From: Oceanihabitans sediminis
GTDB taxonomy: Bacteria > Bacteroidota > Bacteroidia > Flavobacteriales > Flavobacteriaceae
Assembly (NCBI RefSeq): GCF_003337215.1
Contig: NZ_QPIG01000001.1
Span: forward strand, 62,001-126,000
DNA length: 64,000 nucleotides
Reading direction: 5' to 3'
The notes under the pieces were generated by a model. That model was not told where the DNA came from. It was given only the letters and a program-made list of their open reading frames with translations, and did not search any database. A program made the translations under genes and the position numbers. Shown here in pieces: positions 27,448 through 36,381 of the stretch; the first letter of the stretch is position 1; each line of letters starts with the position of its first letter.

Positions 27448-28887
27448 TTAACTTGTTTCTGCTGCAGTCATTCCTTTTCGCTCCATTGCTCCCCATTTCT
27501 TTTTCTTATTGAAGTAATAATCTATATTCCCTCTAATTGCTGCATATAAAACGATTGGGTGAAGTATTATTGGCTCGATAAAACAAAGGAGAATTAGTTT
27601 ATAGCCAGCTCCTTTTTTCTTGTATTGATTATAGGTTAATTCTTCGGAATATAACGCTACAATAGAAAAAAGCACAGAGAATAAATAAGCAAGTGCAATA
27701 AATAAAACAGCATATTGCCAGTGTACTAAATTGAAAGCTATTAAAATACCGAAATATATAATTCCTGTTACTTCTACAACTGGTGCTAAACGTTCAAAAA
27801 ACAACCAATACGGATAACTTAAAAGACCGAATTTTCCATAGTTTTTATTGAACGCAATTTTACGATGTTTTCTTAAAGTTTCAATGGTTCCGCGAGTCCA
27901 TCTATTTCGTTGTGAAATAAGTGTTTTATAATTATCTGGAGCTTCTGTCCAACATAATGGATCTGGAATATAGGCTACTTTATACTTTTTATTCTGTTCT
28001 TCCATATAGCGTCTCATTCTAACAATGATTTCCATATCTTCTCCAACAGTAGCTGTATCATACCCTCCAACTTTAATTGCTGTTTCTTTTTCAAAAATAC
28101 CAAAGGCCCCCGATATTACTAACAAACCATTTAACCTACTCCAAGCCATTCTTCCTAATAAGAAGGCTCTTAAATATTCTAGAATTTGTGCTTGAACTAT
28201 TAAGTTTTTTGGTAAGTTGACTTCAATTAATTTTCCTCCTTTTATAACGCAGGAGTTGGCAATTCTAATTACTCCACCTGCTGCAATTACCTTATGATCG
28301 GTAGCTTCCATAAATGGTTTAATCATTTTTTGAAGCGCGTCTTCCAATAATAAGCAGTCTACATCTATACAAGCAACATATTTACTTTCGCTAATGTTTA
28401 ACCCCATATTTAAAGCATCTGCTTTTCCACCATTTTCCTTGTCTACTACAATTAGTTTTTCAAAGGCAGGGTTTTTCGATTTAAAAACACCTTCTCTAAA
28501 TGGTTGGGTTTTTATTTTTTCATTTACAACATATTCTACATGCTCTAAATCGTAAGCTTCAATAAGTTTTTCAAGACTATCATCTGAACTTCCATCATTT
28601 ACAATAATTACATTGTAATTAGGGTAGTGATTAGACAAAAGGGAACGTACATTTTCTACAACATTAAGACTCTCATTATATGCCGGAGCGATAATGGTTA
28701 TAGAAGGCGATATAGGTGATGACAATATATGATTATAGTTTACAAAACTGTTTTTTTTAACATACTCTATTGTTTCAACTGCTGAAATTATGGACAATAC
28801 AACATATGACAGCACAGCCAAAAAGGAGCCTGTAAAAAACAGATAATGAAATATGTCTATTATTATTTTAATGATATCGTTATCCAT
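27448..28887 (-). CDS. processive family-2 glycosyltransferase (PgaC/IcaA-like)
   Basis: A 479-residue inner-membrane GT2. It has one N-terminal helix, a catalytic domain at about 50-330 and four C-terminal helices. Catalytic features are all visible: APAYNESLNVVENV, VIIVNDGSSDDS, DVDCLL (the DxD), VGEDMEIIVRM and SQRNRWTRGT, the QxxRW signature of processive synthases. It should polymerise a beta-linked sugar, poly-N-acetylglucosamine being the closest precedent, while passing it through the membrane. No PgaB-type deacetylase and no PilZ or GGDEF protein is encoded nearby. The HPt and receiver genes upstream may replace c-di-GMP in control. Confidence 0.92.
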   Translation of the reverse strand: MDNDIIKIIIDIFHYLFFTGSFLAVLSYVVLSIISAVETIEYVKKNSFVNYNHILSSPISPSITIIAPAYNESLNVVENVRSLLSNHYPNYNVIIVNDGSSDDSLEKLIEAYDLEHVEYVVNEKIKTQPFREGVFKSKNPAFEKLIVVDKENGGKADALNMGLNISESKYVACIDVDCLLLEDALQKMIKPFMEATDHKVIAAGGVIRIANSCVIKGGKLIEVNLPKNLIVQAQILEYLRAFLLGRMAWSRLNGLLVISGAFGIFEKETAIKVGGYDTATVGEDMEIIVRMRRYMEEQNKKYKVAYIPDPLCWTEAPDNYKTLISQRNRWTRGTIETLRKHRKIAFNKNYGKFGLLSYPYWLFFERLAPVVEVTGIIYFGILIAFNLVHWQYAVLFIALAYLFSVLFSIVALYSEELTYNQYKKKGAGYKLILLCFIEPIILHPIVLYAAIRGNIDYYFNKKKKWGAMERKGMTAAETS

Positions 28888-28896
28888 TTCTGTTTT

Positions 28897-29829
28897 CTAA
28901 TTTTTTACTAGATTCAATAAACTCATTTCGGCATCTATTCTCAGGTCACTAGTACTAGTATTTTCAATCAAAGATTCTTCAGCCTCATAGCCAAATAACT
29001 CCTTTAATACTTTTAATGTATATACTCTAACTTCTTTTTCAGGATGTGATAACAGTTCTATAAGAGTTTCTTTCGTTTCAAATTGCGTATAAATCTTAAC
29101 TAATTTTAATGCGAATAAAACTACACTTGTATTGGAAGATTTCAACCATGGTGTGATATCACAAATCTTTTGGTTCTCTAAGTTTAACAAAGCTTCAAGC
29201 AATAGAAGCTGATGCCATTCTGAAAGCGGAGTTTCTAAATCATCTAGAAAACTAAGTCCGTTAAACTTAAATAAGTGAACAGAATATAATTGTGCTTCTT
29301 TTCTAATTTCTTTTCTAGGGTGGTTTAAAAATGTTGCTACTTTATCTTGAGTTTCATAAACCTTGAATCGTCTTAACTCTACAATAGCTTTGGCAACTAT
29401 ATGCCATTTCTTACTTTCTAATCGTTGTGTAGCGTAAGTAATAAGACCTATTTTATGGTAGAGCGTTTTGATAGAATCTGACATTTCACCAGACACCTCA
29501 TTCATTAAATTACTAAGGATAGTGATAACACTTTTTCGCTTTGAAGTAGATATAATAGCGTCTTTTATTCTAGTAATTATAGCTAGTTGTTTCTCACTAA
29601 GTTCGTCGAATCCTGTCCCTGAGTACAGATACTCAACAACTAAAGCTTCAAATTCTTTTTTGTTTTTAATAATTTCTTTGCCCTTAATATTTAAATAAGA
29701 ACGAATGGCTCTAAGACTAATAATAAGTGTAATAATGCATATTATTAATGCTAAAACTATAAGAAATCCTATTTGTATTAATACAGGAGCTTGATTGAAA
29801 GCATCAATTAGGTATTCATATAAATTCAC
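28897..29829 (-). CDS. membrane-anchored HEAT-repeat protein
   Basis: A 310-residue protein with one N-terminal membrane helix (about 18-42, IGFLIVLALIICIITLIISL) and a cytoplasmic helical solenoid. HEAT-type pairs are seen at ATFLNHPRKEIRKEAQLYSVH, LLLLEALLNLENQK and ELLSHPEKEVRVYTLKVLKELF. Such domains are protein-interaction scaffolds. It lies between the receiver and the glycosyltransferase, 9 bp from the latter. It may link phosphorelay output to the synthase in the membrane; that role is inference. Confidence 0.85.
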   Translation of the reverse strand: MNLYEYLIDAFNQAPVLIQIGFLIVLALIICIITLIISLRAIRSYLNIKGKEIIKNKKEFEALVVEYLYSGTGFDELSEKQLAIITRIKDAIISTSKRKSVITILSNLMNEVSGEMSDSIKTLYHKIGLITYATQRLESKKWHIVAKAIVELRRFKVYETQDKVATFLNHPRKEIRKEAQLYSVHLFKFNGLSFLDDLETPLSEWHQLLLLEALLNLENQKICDITPWLKSSNTSVVLFALKLVKIYTQFETKETLIELLSHPEKEVRVYTLKVLKELFGYEAEESLIENTSTSDLRIDAEMSLLNLVKN

Positions 29830-29847
29830 GGTACTAGTAGGTTAATT

Positions 29848-30213
29848 TTAGCTAAAAAATCTTTTAAGTCTAATAACTAATTCATTTGGGCTAAACGGTT
29901 TTGTCATAAAATCATTGGCTCCTAAATTAAAAGCTTTAAGAACCATTTCCTCCTGACCTGCTGATGAAAAAATGATGATTGGGATATCTTTTTTCAACTT
30001 GTTTCTAATATAACTGACAACTTCAAGTCCACTGTAAAAAGGCATCATAATATCTGCTAAAACCATATCTGGTTTATGGCTTTCTACTAATTCTACAGCT
30101 TCTTTTCCATCAACGGCAACCAACACTTCATAACCCTCCTTTTCTAGTCTATATTTTAAAAGTAAGGAAAGTGTTGAGTTGTCTTCAGCTAAAACAATTT
30201 TACTTCGCTGCAT
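29848..30213 (-). CDS. single-domain response regulator
   Basis: A 121-residue receiver with the complete active site: ED at 10-11, D54 in MVLADIMMPF, serine in IIFSSAGQ and lysine in MTKPFSP. There is no output domain. It overlaps the HPt gene by 14 bp and precedes the HEAT protein by 18 bp. This places a small phosphorelay directly at the head of the polysaccharide operon. Confidence 0.93.
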   Translation of the reverse strand: MQRSKIVLAEDNSTLSLLLKYRLEKEGYEVLVAVDGKEAVELVESHKPDMVLADIMMPFYSGLEVVSYIRNKLKKDIPIIIFSSAGQEEMVLKAFNLGANDFMTKPFSPNELVIRLKRFFS

Positions 30214-30574
30214 TCTCTATTAATTTAAGCTCATTTTGCAGCTCCATTTTTACCTGATTAAAAATTTCTAGACTTGACTTTATATTTTTATTTATAAGAT
30301 CTAAATCCTTCTCTTTTTTTAGCTCAGATTCCAATTGTAGGATAATTGGTTCTAATTTTTTAATGCTAAAAATTCTAATACTAGGTATGATTTTATGGGC
30401 TACTTGGTAAATTTCGGGTAATTTATTATAATTTATTTCTGTACTTATAGCATTCATATACACATCAATATCTACCAAAAAAGTATCTATTAACATCTTG
30501 CATACTTTAAGATTTCCATCTATCTCATTCTTTAAGGGCTGCAAATCTACAAAGCTATAATTGGGGGTATTCAT
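30200..30574 (-). CDS. HPt-domain phosphotransfer protein
   Basis: A small four-helix-bundle protein of about 124 residues. The phospho-acceptor histidine lies in YQVAHKIIPSIRIF (residue 60 from the chosen start), preceded by the usual FLVDIDVYMNAI helix. I prefer the ATG at 30572-30574 (MNTPNYSFVDLQPL); an upstream ATG at 30608-30610 adds 12 residues. The usual HPt motif HxxKG is less exact here (HKIIPS, lacking the LKG), so phosphotransfer needs confirmation. It is the first gene of the polysaccharide operon and presumably exchanges phosphate with the overlapping receiver. Confidence 0.8.
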   Translation of the reverse strand: MNTPNYSFVDLQPLKNEIDGNLKVCKMLIDTFLVDIDVYMNAISTEINYNKLPEIYQVAHKIIPSIRIFSIKKLEPIILQLESELKKEKDLDLINKNIKSSLEIFNQVKMELQNELKLIENAAK

Positions 30575-30835
30575 CACTATTTTCACTTTTGTTTTAATAA
30601 TCGAAAACATCTAACTATTAAGATTATTTTACTTTGTTTTATTAAAACCACAAGCAATTACTTAAGATAGAAAAATTTATGTAAATGTACAAAATATTCT
30701 CAAAATTAAATGATTAACGACTGTAATTACAACAATGAAAGATCTCTCTTACAGCTTAAAAATCACTACATTTAACTTCTTATAATTCATAAAACGCTCG
30801 TTTTTATCTAATTTTTAAATTTTAAAGGCTGTAAA

Positions 30836-31325
30836 ATGAAAATCGAATTTAAAGAAGAACGAAAAATTCCATCAATGGTGGCTTTGGCTTATTTTAATTA
30901 GTATTGGTTTTTTACCAATCTTAGTAATCTACAAACAACTTATACTTGGGGAAGCTTTTGGAGACAAACCTATGCCAGATATAGGTGTTGTATTTTTTTC
31001 TCTATTTATTTTTAGCCTCATAGCCTTATTCTGGTTTCTAAAATTAAAAACAGAAATAAATCAAAAAGAAATAAAAATTAGCCTCTTTCCTTTTATCAAA
31101 CAAAAACAAATAAGCTGGGAGAAAATAAAAACTGCTGAAGTAATTAATTATGGTTTTGTTGGTGGTTGGGGAATTAGACTTGGAACTAAATACGGAACCG
31201 TTTACAATACACGAGGAAATATTGGTCTAAAAATAGAACTCTATAACGGCACAAAACTTCTTATAGGAACACAAAGAGAACAGGAATTAAAAGCTATTAT
31301 TGAAAAACTAAGAAAAGAAAATTAA
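30836..31325 (+). pseudogene. frameshifted membrane-anchored PH-like protein
   Basis: The ATG at 30836 opens a frame (MKIEFKEERKIPSM...) that stops at 30901. From about 30878 the frame one base later reads straight on (WLWLILISIGFLPILVIYKQ) into the open frame containing the ATG at 30972 and ending at 31325. Removing one G from ATGGTGG at 30875-30881 restores a 162-residue protein. That protein would have an N-terminal cytoplasmic tip, two membrane helices and a small beta domain (ISWEKIKTAEVINYGFVGGWGIR), like bacterial PH-type or DUF membrane proteins. It could be a real pseudogene or a sequence error. A shortened 117-residue product from 30972 remains possible. Confidence 0.75.
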
Positions 31326-31365
31326 TATCTTTAGTATCATTTCATTAACAAAAGACCTTTATATA

Positions 31366-31872
31366 TTGAGAAAAAGAAAGATAGTTTTAATTAGCCTAGT
31401 AACAATACTTGTCATTGGTTTTTTAATACCTCAAAATTTAAAAATGCCTGTTCAAGGAGCATCAAAATCTGATTATAATCAAAAGTCTTTTTGGTTTTAT
31501 CCTTGGGGAAAATCTGTAACCCACAAAGGTGTAGATATTTTCGCAAAAAAAGAAACTCCGATTAATTCATCTACATCTGGCCTTATATTATTTTCTGGCA
31601 CAATTCCTATAGGAGGAAATGTTGTTTTGGTTCTCGGTCCTAAATGGCGATTACATTACTATGCACATCTGCATGAAGCGAAAAAGCCTTCATTATCATT
31701 TGTTAGTAAAAACACTATTATCGGAACCGTGGGAGCAACGGGTAATGCAGCAGGAAAAACACCACACCTACATTATTCTATTATGACAGTAATACCATAC
31801 GTTTGGCAAATTGATTCCGACAGGCAAGGTTGGAAAAAGATGTTCTACCTAAACCCTATAAAATATTTTTAA
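31366..31872 (+). CDS. M23-family metallopeptidase, TTG start
   Basis: A 168-residue membrane-anchored or secreted peptidase. An N-terminal helix (RKIVLISLVTILVIGFLIP) is followed by the LytM/M23 core: the first zinc ligands in VTHKGVDIFAKK (H and D), and the HxH in GKTPHLHYSI near residue 142. The family cuts peptide crosslinks of peptidoglycan. No ATG lies in frame before the hydrophobic segment; TTG at 31366 is the best start. It stands between two frameshifted genes, so it may itself have lost its original start, although the catalytic domain is intact. It stops 1 bp before the next gene begins. Confidence 0.82.
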   Translation: MRKRKIVLISLVTILVIGFLIPQNLKMPVQGASKSDYNQKSFWFYPWGKSVTHKGVDIFAKKETPINSSTSGLILFSGTIPIGGNVVLVLGPKWRLHYYAHLHEAKKPSLSFVSKNTIIGTVGATGNAAGKTPHLHYSIMTVIPYVWQIDSDRQGWKKMFYLNPIKYF

Positions 31873-31873
31873 T

Positions 31874-32295
31874 ATGAAAACCTTTACTTTAATTCTATTC
31901 CTAATAAGCTCTCTAAGTATTATCGGCAAAAGCAATCAAATACCTGGAGATTATCTTTATAAAAGTGGAAACGCAAAACATAATATTGAATACAAACTTC
32001 AACTATTTAAAGACGGAACTTTTACTTTTCATTCCCTTACAAATATTGAAAATCCTCCACAAAAAAACTATCTATTCGGAAAAGGGACTTGGGCTAATGA
32101 AGCCAAAGTAATTACTTTCCATACCAATAAAGAGAACGATATTAACGAAAATACACTCTAAACCTTAACGATACCAAAGCTAGATTTATCACAAAATCAC
32201 CTCGTGATAAATCAAATAAAATAGTTCCTACAAGTCTTCAGTTTTTTAAATCAAAAATATTTTGGATAGAAAGATTAAAAATCAATAAATCCTAA
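31874..32295 (+). pseudogene. frameshifted small secreted protein
   Basis: The ATG at 31874 starts a signal peptide (MKTFTLILFLISSLSIIGKS) and a small beta-rich domain that stops at 32161. Immediately before that stop, the frame one base earlier continues for 44 codons with convincing coding character (NLNDTKARFITKSPRDKSNK, then FFKSKIFWIERLKINKS) to a stop at 32295. Restoring one base near 32158 (CTCTAAAC) gives a protein of about 140 residues. The corrected gene would overlap the end of the convergent MarC gene by 14 bp. No family recognised. Confidence 0.65.
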
Positions 32296-32908
32296 AAACA
32301 CTTACTACAGCAGAAATAATAAATTCTACTCCTATCGCAATTACTATAAAACCTATAATTCTTGACAATGCATTAATCCCAGATGCACCAAGCGATTTGG
32401 CTATAAAGAAAGAGCTTTTTAAAATCAAATAAATACAAATAGCAGCCGAAACGATTGCTCCAAGAATAATTAAAACACTCTGTAACTCTTGAAATTCTTG
32501 ATTATAAGCAATAAGTAAAGATATGGTTCCCGGACCAGCAATCATTGGAATTGCTAACGGAGTTAAGGATATTTCAGATCGGTTTTCTATATCCTTTTTC
32601 ACTTTTTCCTTTTTCATCCCCTTATGCTTATTAAAATCTCCCGTTAACAAAGCAAATCCAGAAGTAGCAATTATCAACCCTCCTGCAATTTTTAAAGAGT
32701 CTAATGTTATTCCGAAGAATGACAGAATAAACTTCCCTAGAAAAAAGGAAATAAGCAATATAATTAACACGTTAAACGAAGTCCAAAATGCTATTTTATT
32801 ACGTTCTAACCTACTATTTTCTTGGGTCAACCCTACAAAAACAGGTACGGTTCCAAAAGGGTTCATTACAGAGAATAAAGCTCCAAAAATCATTAAAAAT
32901 AATTCCAT
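32282..32908 (-). CDS. MarC-family integral membrane protein
   Basis: A protein of about 208 residues with six membrane helices and the MarC/UPF0056 signature GALFSVMNPFGTVPVFVGLT near the start, ALLTGDF in the middle and TPLAIPMIAGPGTISLLI in the second half. The family resembles transporters, but no substrate is established. I chose the ATG giving MELFLMIFG; another ATG at 32921-32923 adds five residues. It is single-gene, with 170 bp to the divergent SGNH-like gene. Confidence 0.9.
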   Translation of the reverse strand: MELFLMIFGALFSVMNPFGTVPVFVGLTQENSRLERNKIAFWTSFNVLIILLISFFLGKFILSFFGITLDSLKIAGGLIIATSGFALLTGDFNKHKGMKKEKVKKDIENRSEISLTPLAIPMIAGPGTISLLIAYNQEFQELQSVLIILGAIVSAAICIYLILKSSFFIAKSLGASGINALSRIIGFIVIAIGVEFIISAVVSVFRIY

Positions 32909-33096
32909 TTCTTTTTGCCACAAAATTTGTTCTATTTGTCCGCTTTTGAATGAATTTTATGCGAAGTTTAGGTTAAGTTAATGCTACCAAAACAAGGGGG
33001 TAATCAAGCTAACAAATGAAGAAGATGCAAAATAAATAGGAACACCTCATTTTGTTTCACTAATTTAGTTGTAAGCAAAGTATTTATAGTAATTAC

Positions 33097-33738
33097 ATGA
33101 GAAGTATCAACAAAAACATCTACTTAATCTGCATCGTTTTCATCTCATTCATCTGTGGTTTTAGTCAGCAAACGAGTCTTAAAGATACTACCAATAAAGA
33201 GGTTTCTATTTTATTTATAGGAAACAGCCTAACTTACACAAACAATCTTCCTCAATTAGTAAAAGACCTCGCTAAGAAACAAAAAATAGAGGTAGCGTAT
33301 AAAATGCTTGCTTTGCCAAATTACTCCCTTGAAGATCATTGGACAAACGGAACAGCCCAAGAATTAATCACTAAAAACCAATATGATTTTGTGATAGTTC
33401 AGCAAGGCCCATCTTCGCAAATTAAAGGCAGAGAAATGTTACTAGAATATGGTGAAAAATTTCAGAGTATCTGCAAACCAAACAATGCAAAACTATGTTT
33501 CCTAATGGTTTGGCCGTCTTTAACATATTACCATACTTTTGAAAATGTCATTAAAAACTACAGTCTTGCTTCGAAAATAAACAATGCCATACTACTCCCC
33601 GTAGGTCTAGAATGGAAAAACCACTTTGGTAGCACTAACGATTTTCAATATTATGGTGCAGATGGTTTTCACCCTTCATTAAAAGGCAGTAAAGAAACAG
33701 CCAAAATTATAGTGAAACATTTATTGCTAAAAAGTTGA
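33097..33738 (+). CDS. secreted SGNH-fold hydrolase
   Basis: A 213-residue exported protein with a signal peptide ending near FICGFSQQ. Catalytic blocks are visible: SILFIGNSLTYTN (nucleophile serine in GNS), FVIVQQGPSSQ (block III-like) and YGADGFHPSLKGS (catalytic Asp and His, DGFHPS). This places it with SGNH/GDSL esterases or acetyl-hydrolases acting on esters, often on carbohydrates. The block II glycine is not obvious. It is a single gene convergent with the symporter gene, only 32 bp away. Confidence 0.82.
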   Translation: MRSINKNIYLICIVFISFICGFSQQTSLKDTTNKEVSILFIGNSLTYTNNLPQLVKDLAKKQKIEVAYKMLALPNYSLEDHWTNGTAQELITKNQYDFVIVQQGPSSQIKGREMLLEYGEKFQSICKPNNAKLCFLMVWPSLTYYHTFENVIKNYSLASKINNAILLPVGLEWKNHFGSTNDFQYYGADGFHPSLKGSKETAKIIVKHLLLKS

Positions 33739-33770
33739 ATCTTATATTAAACTATATAGTTAGCAAACAA

Positions 33771-35864
33771 CTATTCCTTTGTTTTAATAAATTTCGGATT
33801 CACATACAATTTACCTTCTTTCAGCTTCTTCCAATAAGCCCTCATATCGGCATTAATTTCTGGAGCCATAATGTACAAGCCTATAATATTTGGAAAGGAC
33901 ATAGCAAGAATCATCATATCTGCAAAACTTAAAACAGCTCCTAAACTTACCGAAGCACCTAATACAACAAAAACCAAATACATGACTTTATAAACCATCT
34001 CTAGTTTTTTACTTCTTCCAAATAAATAAGTCCAAGAACGCATTCCGTAATAAGACCAAGAAACCATAGTTGAGAAAGCAAACAAAAATACAGCAATCGC
34101 TAAGACAGACGGGAACCAAGAAACAACACTTCCAAAGGCATCAGCTGTAAGCTCTACACCTCCTAGTCCGCTATTTGTTTCATGCATTCCAGTAAAAATT
34201 AAAACTAAAGCAGTCATGGTACAAACCAACATGGTATCAATAAATGGCTCTACCAAGGCAGTAAAACCATCTGCAATTGGGTTATTTGTTTTTGATGCAC
34301 TATGTGCAATTGCAGCAGAACCAACCCCTGCTTCACTAGAGAATGCCGCACGTTGTAGCCCTATAATTAACACACCAATAAATCCTCCTTTTAATGCGTC
34401 TGCAGAAAATGCTCCTTCAAAAATTGCAGTAATAGCACCTCCTATATATTCAATATGATATCCTATCACAATCAAACATCCTAAAACATAAAAAATCGCC
34501 ATTACCGGAACCACTTTCGCTGTTACTTTGGCAATACTTTTAATACCCCCTATAATCACCGCTCCAACTAATAAGGCAAATCCAATTCCGAACCAAAAAC
34601 CTTGTCCTTGTAAAAACGGAATTTGCTCTGAAACAATTTTAAAAGCCTGATTAGACTGTAACATATTTCCACCACCAAACGAAGCACCAACACCAAGCAC
34701 AGCAAATAAAATCGCTAAAAACTTTCCTAATTTTTTAAGGTTTTGTTTTTCTAAACCATAGCGCAAATAGTTCATTGGCCCACCAAAAATCCTACCTTCT
34801 TCATCTATAAAACGATATTTTACACCTAAAGTACATTCGGCAAACTTTAAAGACATACCAAAAAATCCTGCTAAAAACATCCAAAAAGTAGCACCTGCTC
34901 CTCCTAAAGAAATTGCCACAGCAACACCTGCTATATTCCCTAGACCAACAGTTGCAGAAACCGCGGTTGCCATTGCTTGAAAATGCGTAATCGTACCAGG
35001 TGCATTAGGGTCGTCATACTTCCCTTTTGCTAAATCCATAGAGTGTTTGAATCCGCGAATATTCACAAATTTTAATCGTAGAGTAAAAAACACCGATCCT
35101 AAAATAAGCCAAATCACAATAAACGGAATCGTATTGGTTTTCACATCTCCATTAGGATGTAAAAGAGCTTGTGGTTCTTGAAATTGTATTTCACCTAACG
35201 GAAGCGCTTTAAAAGTTCCAACTGCTGGTTTTCTAGAAATAACATCTCCCTGTTTAGATATATGTTGTAAAACCCCTGCTGCTGAAGCTGTAAAAGGTAT
35301 TTCTATTTTTTGTTCATTTTCTAGTATGGCAATTTTCTCTCCTTTTTTAACTTCTGCACCATCTTCAACAAGCCATTTTTTTAATAGAAATTTCTCACGA
35401 GCACCTACCTCCTCTTTGGATAGTAAAATACTTTTAGAAGAAGTATATACCACAGGATCATAAATTCCTAAAGTAGCAAAAGGATCCCAAAACAAAATAG
35501 CTCCAAGCACATCTACGGCCGGTTGCACTTTACTATTAAAAATCTCTGTAATAGATTCTGCTGGAATTTTAAATGTCTTTGAAGTATTATTTCCTTCAGC
35601 ATCACTAATAGTAACAGAATGGTTCATTCCCTCTATCAAGCCAACAGATTTCGAAGATTCTAAGTCGGTATTTACATTACTCCATTTATATTCATAAGGA
35701 GCTTCCCCCCCCTGAACCGAAACTTTCGCAATACCGTTATTTATTTCGGAAGAAGGGTTTTGAAGTTCTAGCTTTATCGTCATTTTGCCTCCTGACGAAA
35801 CCTGAGCATTTGAAATAAAATATATAAATAGCGTAAAAAGAACAAAAAGTCTTATTTTTATCAT
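33771..35864 (-). CDS. alanine/Na+ symporter with SprB-like and lipoyl-like N-terminal domains
   Basis: A 697-residue AGCS-family amino-acid:Na+ symporter with an unusual front end. A signal peptide (1-20) leads to a SprB/PKD-like beta repeat at about 30-98 (VQGGEAPYEYKWSN), then the first AGCS helix (SKVQPAVDVLGAILFWDPFA). A biotinyl/lipoyl-like fold follows at about 155-215 (WLVEDGAEVKKGEKIAILEN and AAGVLQHISKQGDVI), which lacks the MKM biotin site. From residue 247 the transporter core is normal, with GNIAGVAVAISLGGAGATFWM and AAFSSEAGVGSAAIAHSAS. It should import alanine or glycine. The insertion between the first helix and TM1 may sense or bind something extracytoplasmic. It stands alone on its strand. 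Confidence 0.88.
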   Translation of the reverse strand: MIKIRLFVLFTLFIYFISNAQVSSGGKMTIKLELQNPSSEINNGIAKVSVQGGEAPYEYKWSNVNTDLESSKSVGLIEGMNHSVTISDAEGNNTSKTFKIPAESITEIFNSKVQPAVDVLGAILFWDPFATLGIYDPVVYTSSKSILLSKEEVGAREKFLLKKWLVEDGAEVKKGEKIAILENEQKIEIPFTASAAGVLQHISKQGDVISRKPAVGTFKALPLGEIQFQEPQALLHPNGDVKTNTIPFIVIWLILGSVFFTLRLKFVNIRGFKHSMDLAKGKYDDPNAPGTITHFQAMATAVSATVGLGNIAGVAVAISLGGAGATFWMFLAGFFGMSLKFAECTLGVKYRFIDEEGRIFGGPMNYLRYGLEKQNLKKLGKFLAILFAVLGVGASFGGGNMLQSNQAFKIVSEQIPFLQGQGFWFGIGFALLVGAVIIGGIKSIAKVTAKVVPVMAIFYVLGCLIVIGYHIEYIGGAITAIFEGAFSADALKGGFIGVLIIGLQRAAFSSEAGVGSAAIAHSASKTNNPIADGFTALVEPFIDTMLVCTMTALVLIFTGMHETNSGLGGVELTADAFGSVVSWFPSVLAIAVFLFAFSTMVSWSYYGMRSWTYLFGRSKKLEMVYKVMYLVFVVLGASVSLGAVLSFADMMILAMSFPNIIGLYIMAPEINADMRAYWKKLKEGKLYVNPKFIKTKE

Positions 35865-36002
35865 GAAAACAGTAAATTTTTTATGGTTTTTTATGGAAAA
35901 TCACAATTTACGGATTAACAAAAGGTCTGACAAAACATTCAATATTTATTTTTATTTCAGAACAAGATTTTGCTGTTTTTTCCCAAAAAAAGAGAAAACA
36001 AG

Positions 36003-36032
36003 TTTGTTTTTTTAATAATTCCTCTATATTTG
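36003..36032 (+). promoter_or_regulatory. promoter of the ilv leader and operon
   Basis: TTTG (36003-36006), an 18-base spacer and TATATTTG (36025-36032) form an exact Bacteroidota -33/-7 promoter. The first leader-peptide ATG is 20 bases downstream, so transcription should start around 36039. Confidence 0.8.
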
Positions 36033-36051
36033 CCCTGAATTTAGAACCGAA

Positions 36052-36126
36052 ATGAGAAATTTATCTATTATTCCTGCTATTATTATTGCAATTGTGATTT
36101 TCACACCTGCAACAGGGATGCTATAG
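36052..36126 (+). CDS. ilv leader peptide 1
   Basis: A 24-residue reading frame, MRNLSIIPAIIIAIVIF then TPATGML, with seven Ile codons (all ATT) and one Val (GTG), directly behind the promoter and 21 bases before a terminator. High Ile content is what an attenuation leader needs: a ribosome slowed by scarce charged tRNA-Ile changes the RNA fold. GGGA near its end (36116-36119) can pair with TCCC in the first arm of the terminator, a weaker antiterminator than in the two later units. Confidence 0.8.
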   Translation: MRNLSIIPAIIIAIVIFTPATGML

Positions 36127-36146
36127 AAAAAATATAAAATATATTT

Positions 36147-36179
36147 AAAAGCCTCCCGAGAAATCAGGAGGCTTTTTTT
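36147..36179 (+). terminator. attenuator terminator 1
   Basis: AAAAGCCTCC (36147-36156) and GGAGGCTTTT (36167-36176) form a strong stem with a ten-base loop and a run of seven T. It lies inside the operon leader, before two further leader peptides, so it can only act as an attenuator or partial stop. Confidence 0.85.
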
Positions 36180-36194
36180 ATTAGTTAAAACAAA

Positions 36195-36251
36195 ATGACA
36201 ACACATACAAACATTATTATTATCAGCATTATTATTCGCTCCCGAGAGTGA
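36195..36251 (+). CDS. ilv leader peptide 2
   Basis: An 18-residue frame, MTTHTNIIIISIIIRSRE, with seven Ile codons and three Thr codons. Its stop codon lies within GAGTGAG (36246-36252), which is complementary to CTCACTC in the first arm of the next terminator. A ribosome finishing the peptide would cover GAGTGAG and let the terminator form; one stalled at the Ile codons leaves it free to block the terminator. Confidence 0.85.
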   Translation: MTTHTNIIIISIIIRSRE

Positions 36252-36274
36252 GGATTTCTGGTATCTATAATACT

Positions 36275-36309
36275 AAGCCTTTCTCACTCACCTGAGAAAG
36301 GCTTTTTTT
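36275..36309 (+). terminator. attenuator terminator 2
   Basis: AAGCCTTTCTCA (36275-36286) pairs perfectly with TGAGAAAGGCTT (36293-36304) around a six-base loop, followed by seven T. The competing pairing is GAGTGAG (36246-36252) with CTCACTC (36283-36289). Confidence 0.9.
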
Positions 36310-36381
36310 GTTTAAAGACTTAAAGAACACATAAAAAATCTATTGAAAACAACAACACCAAACATAGAACAAACACACATC

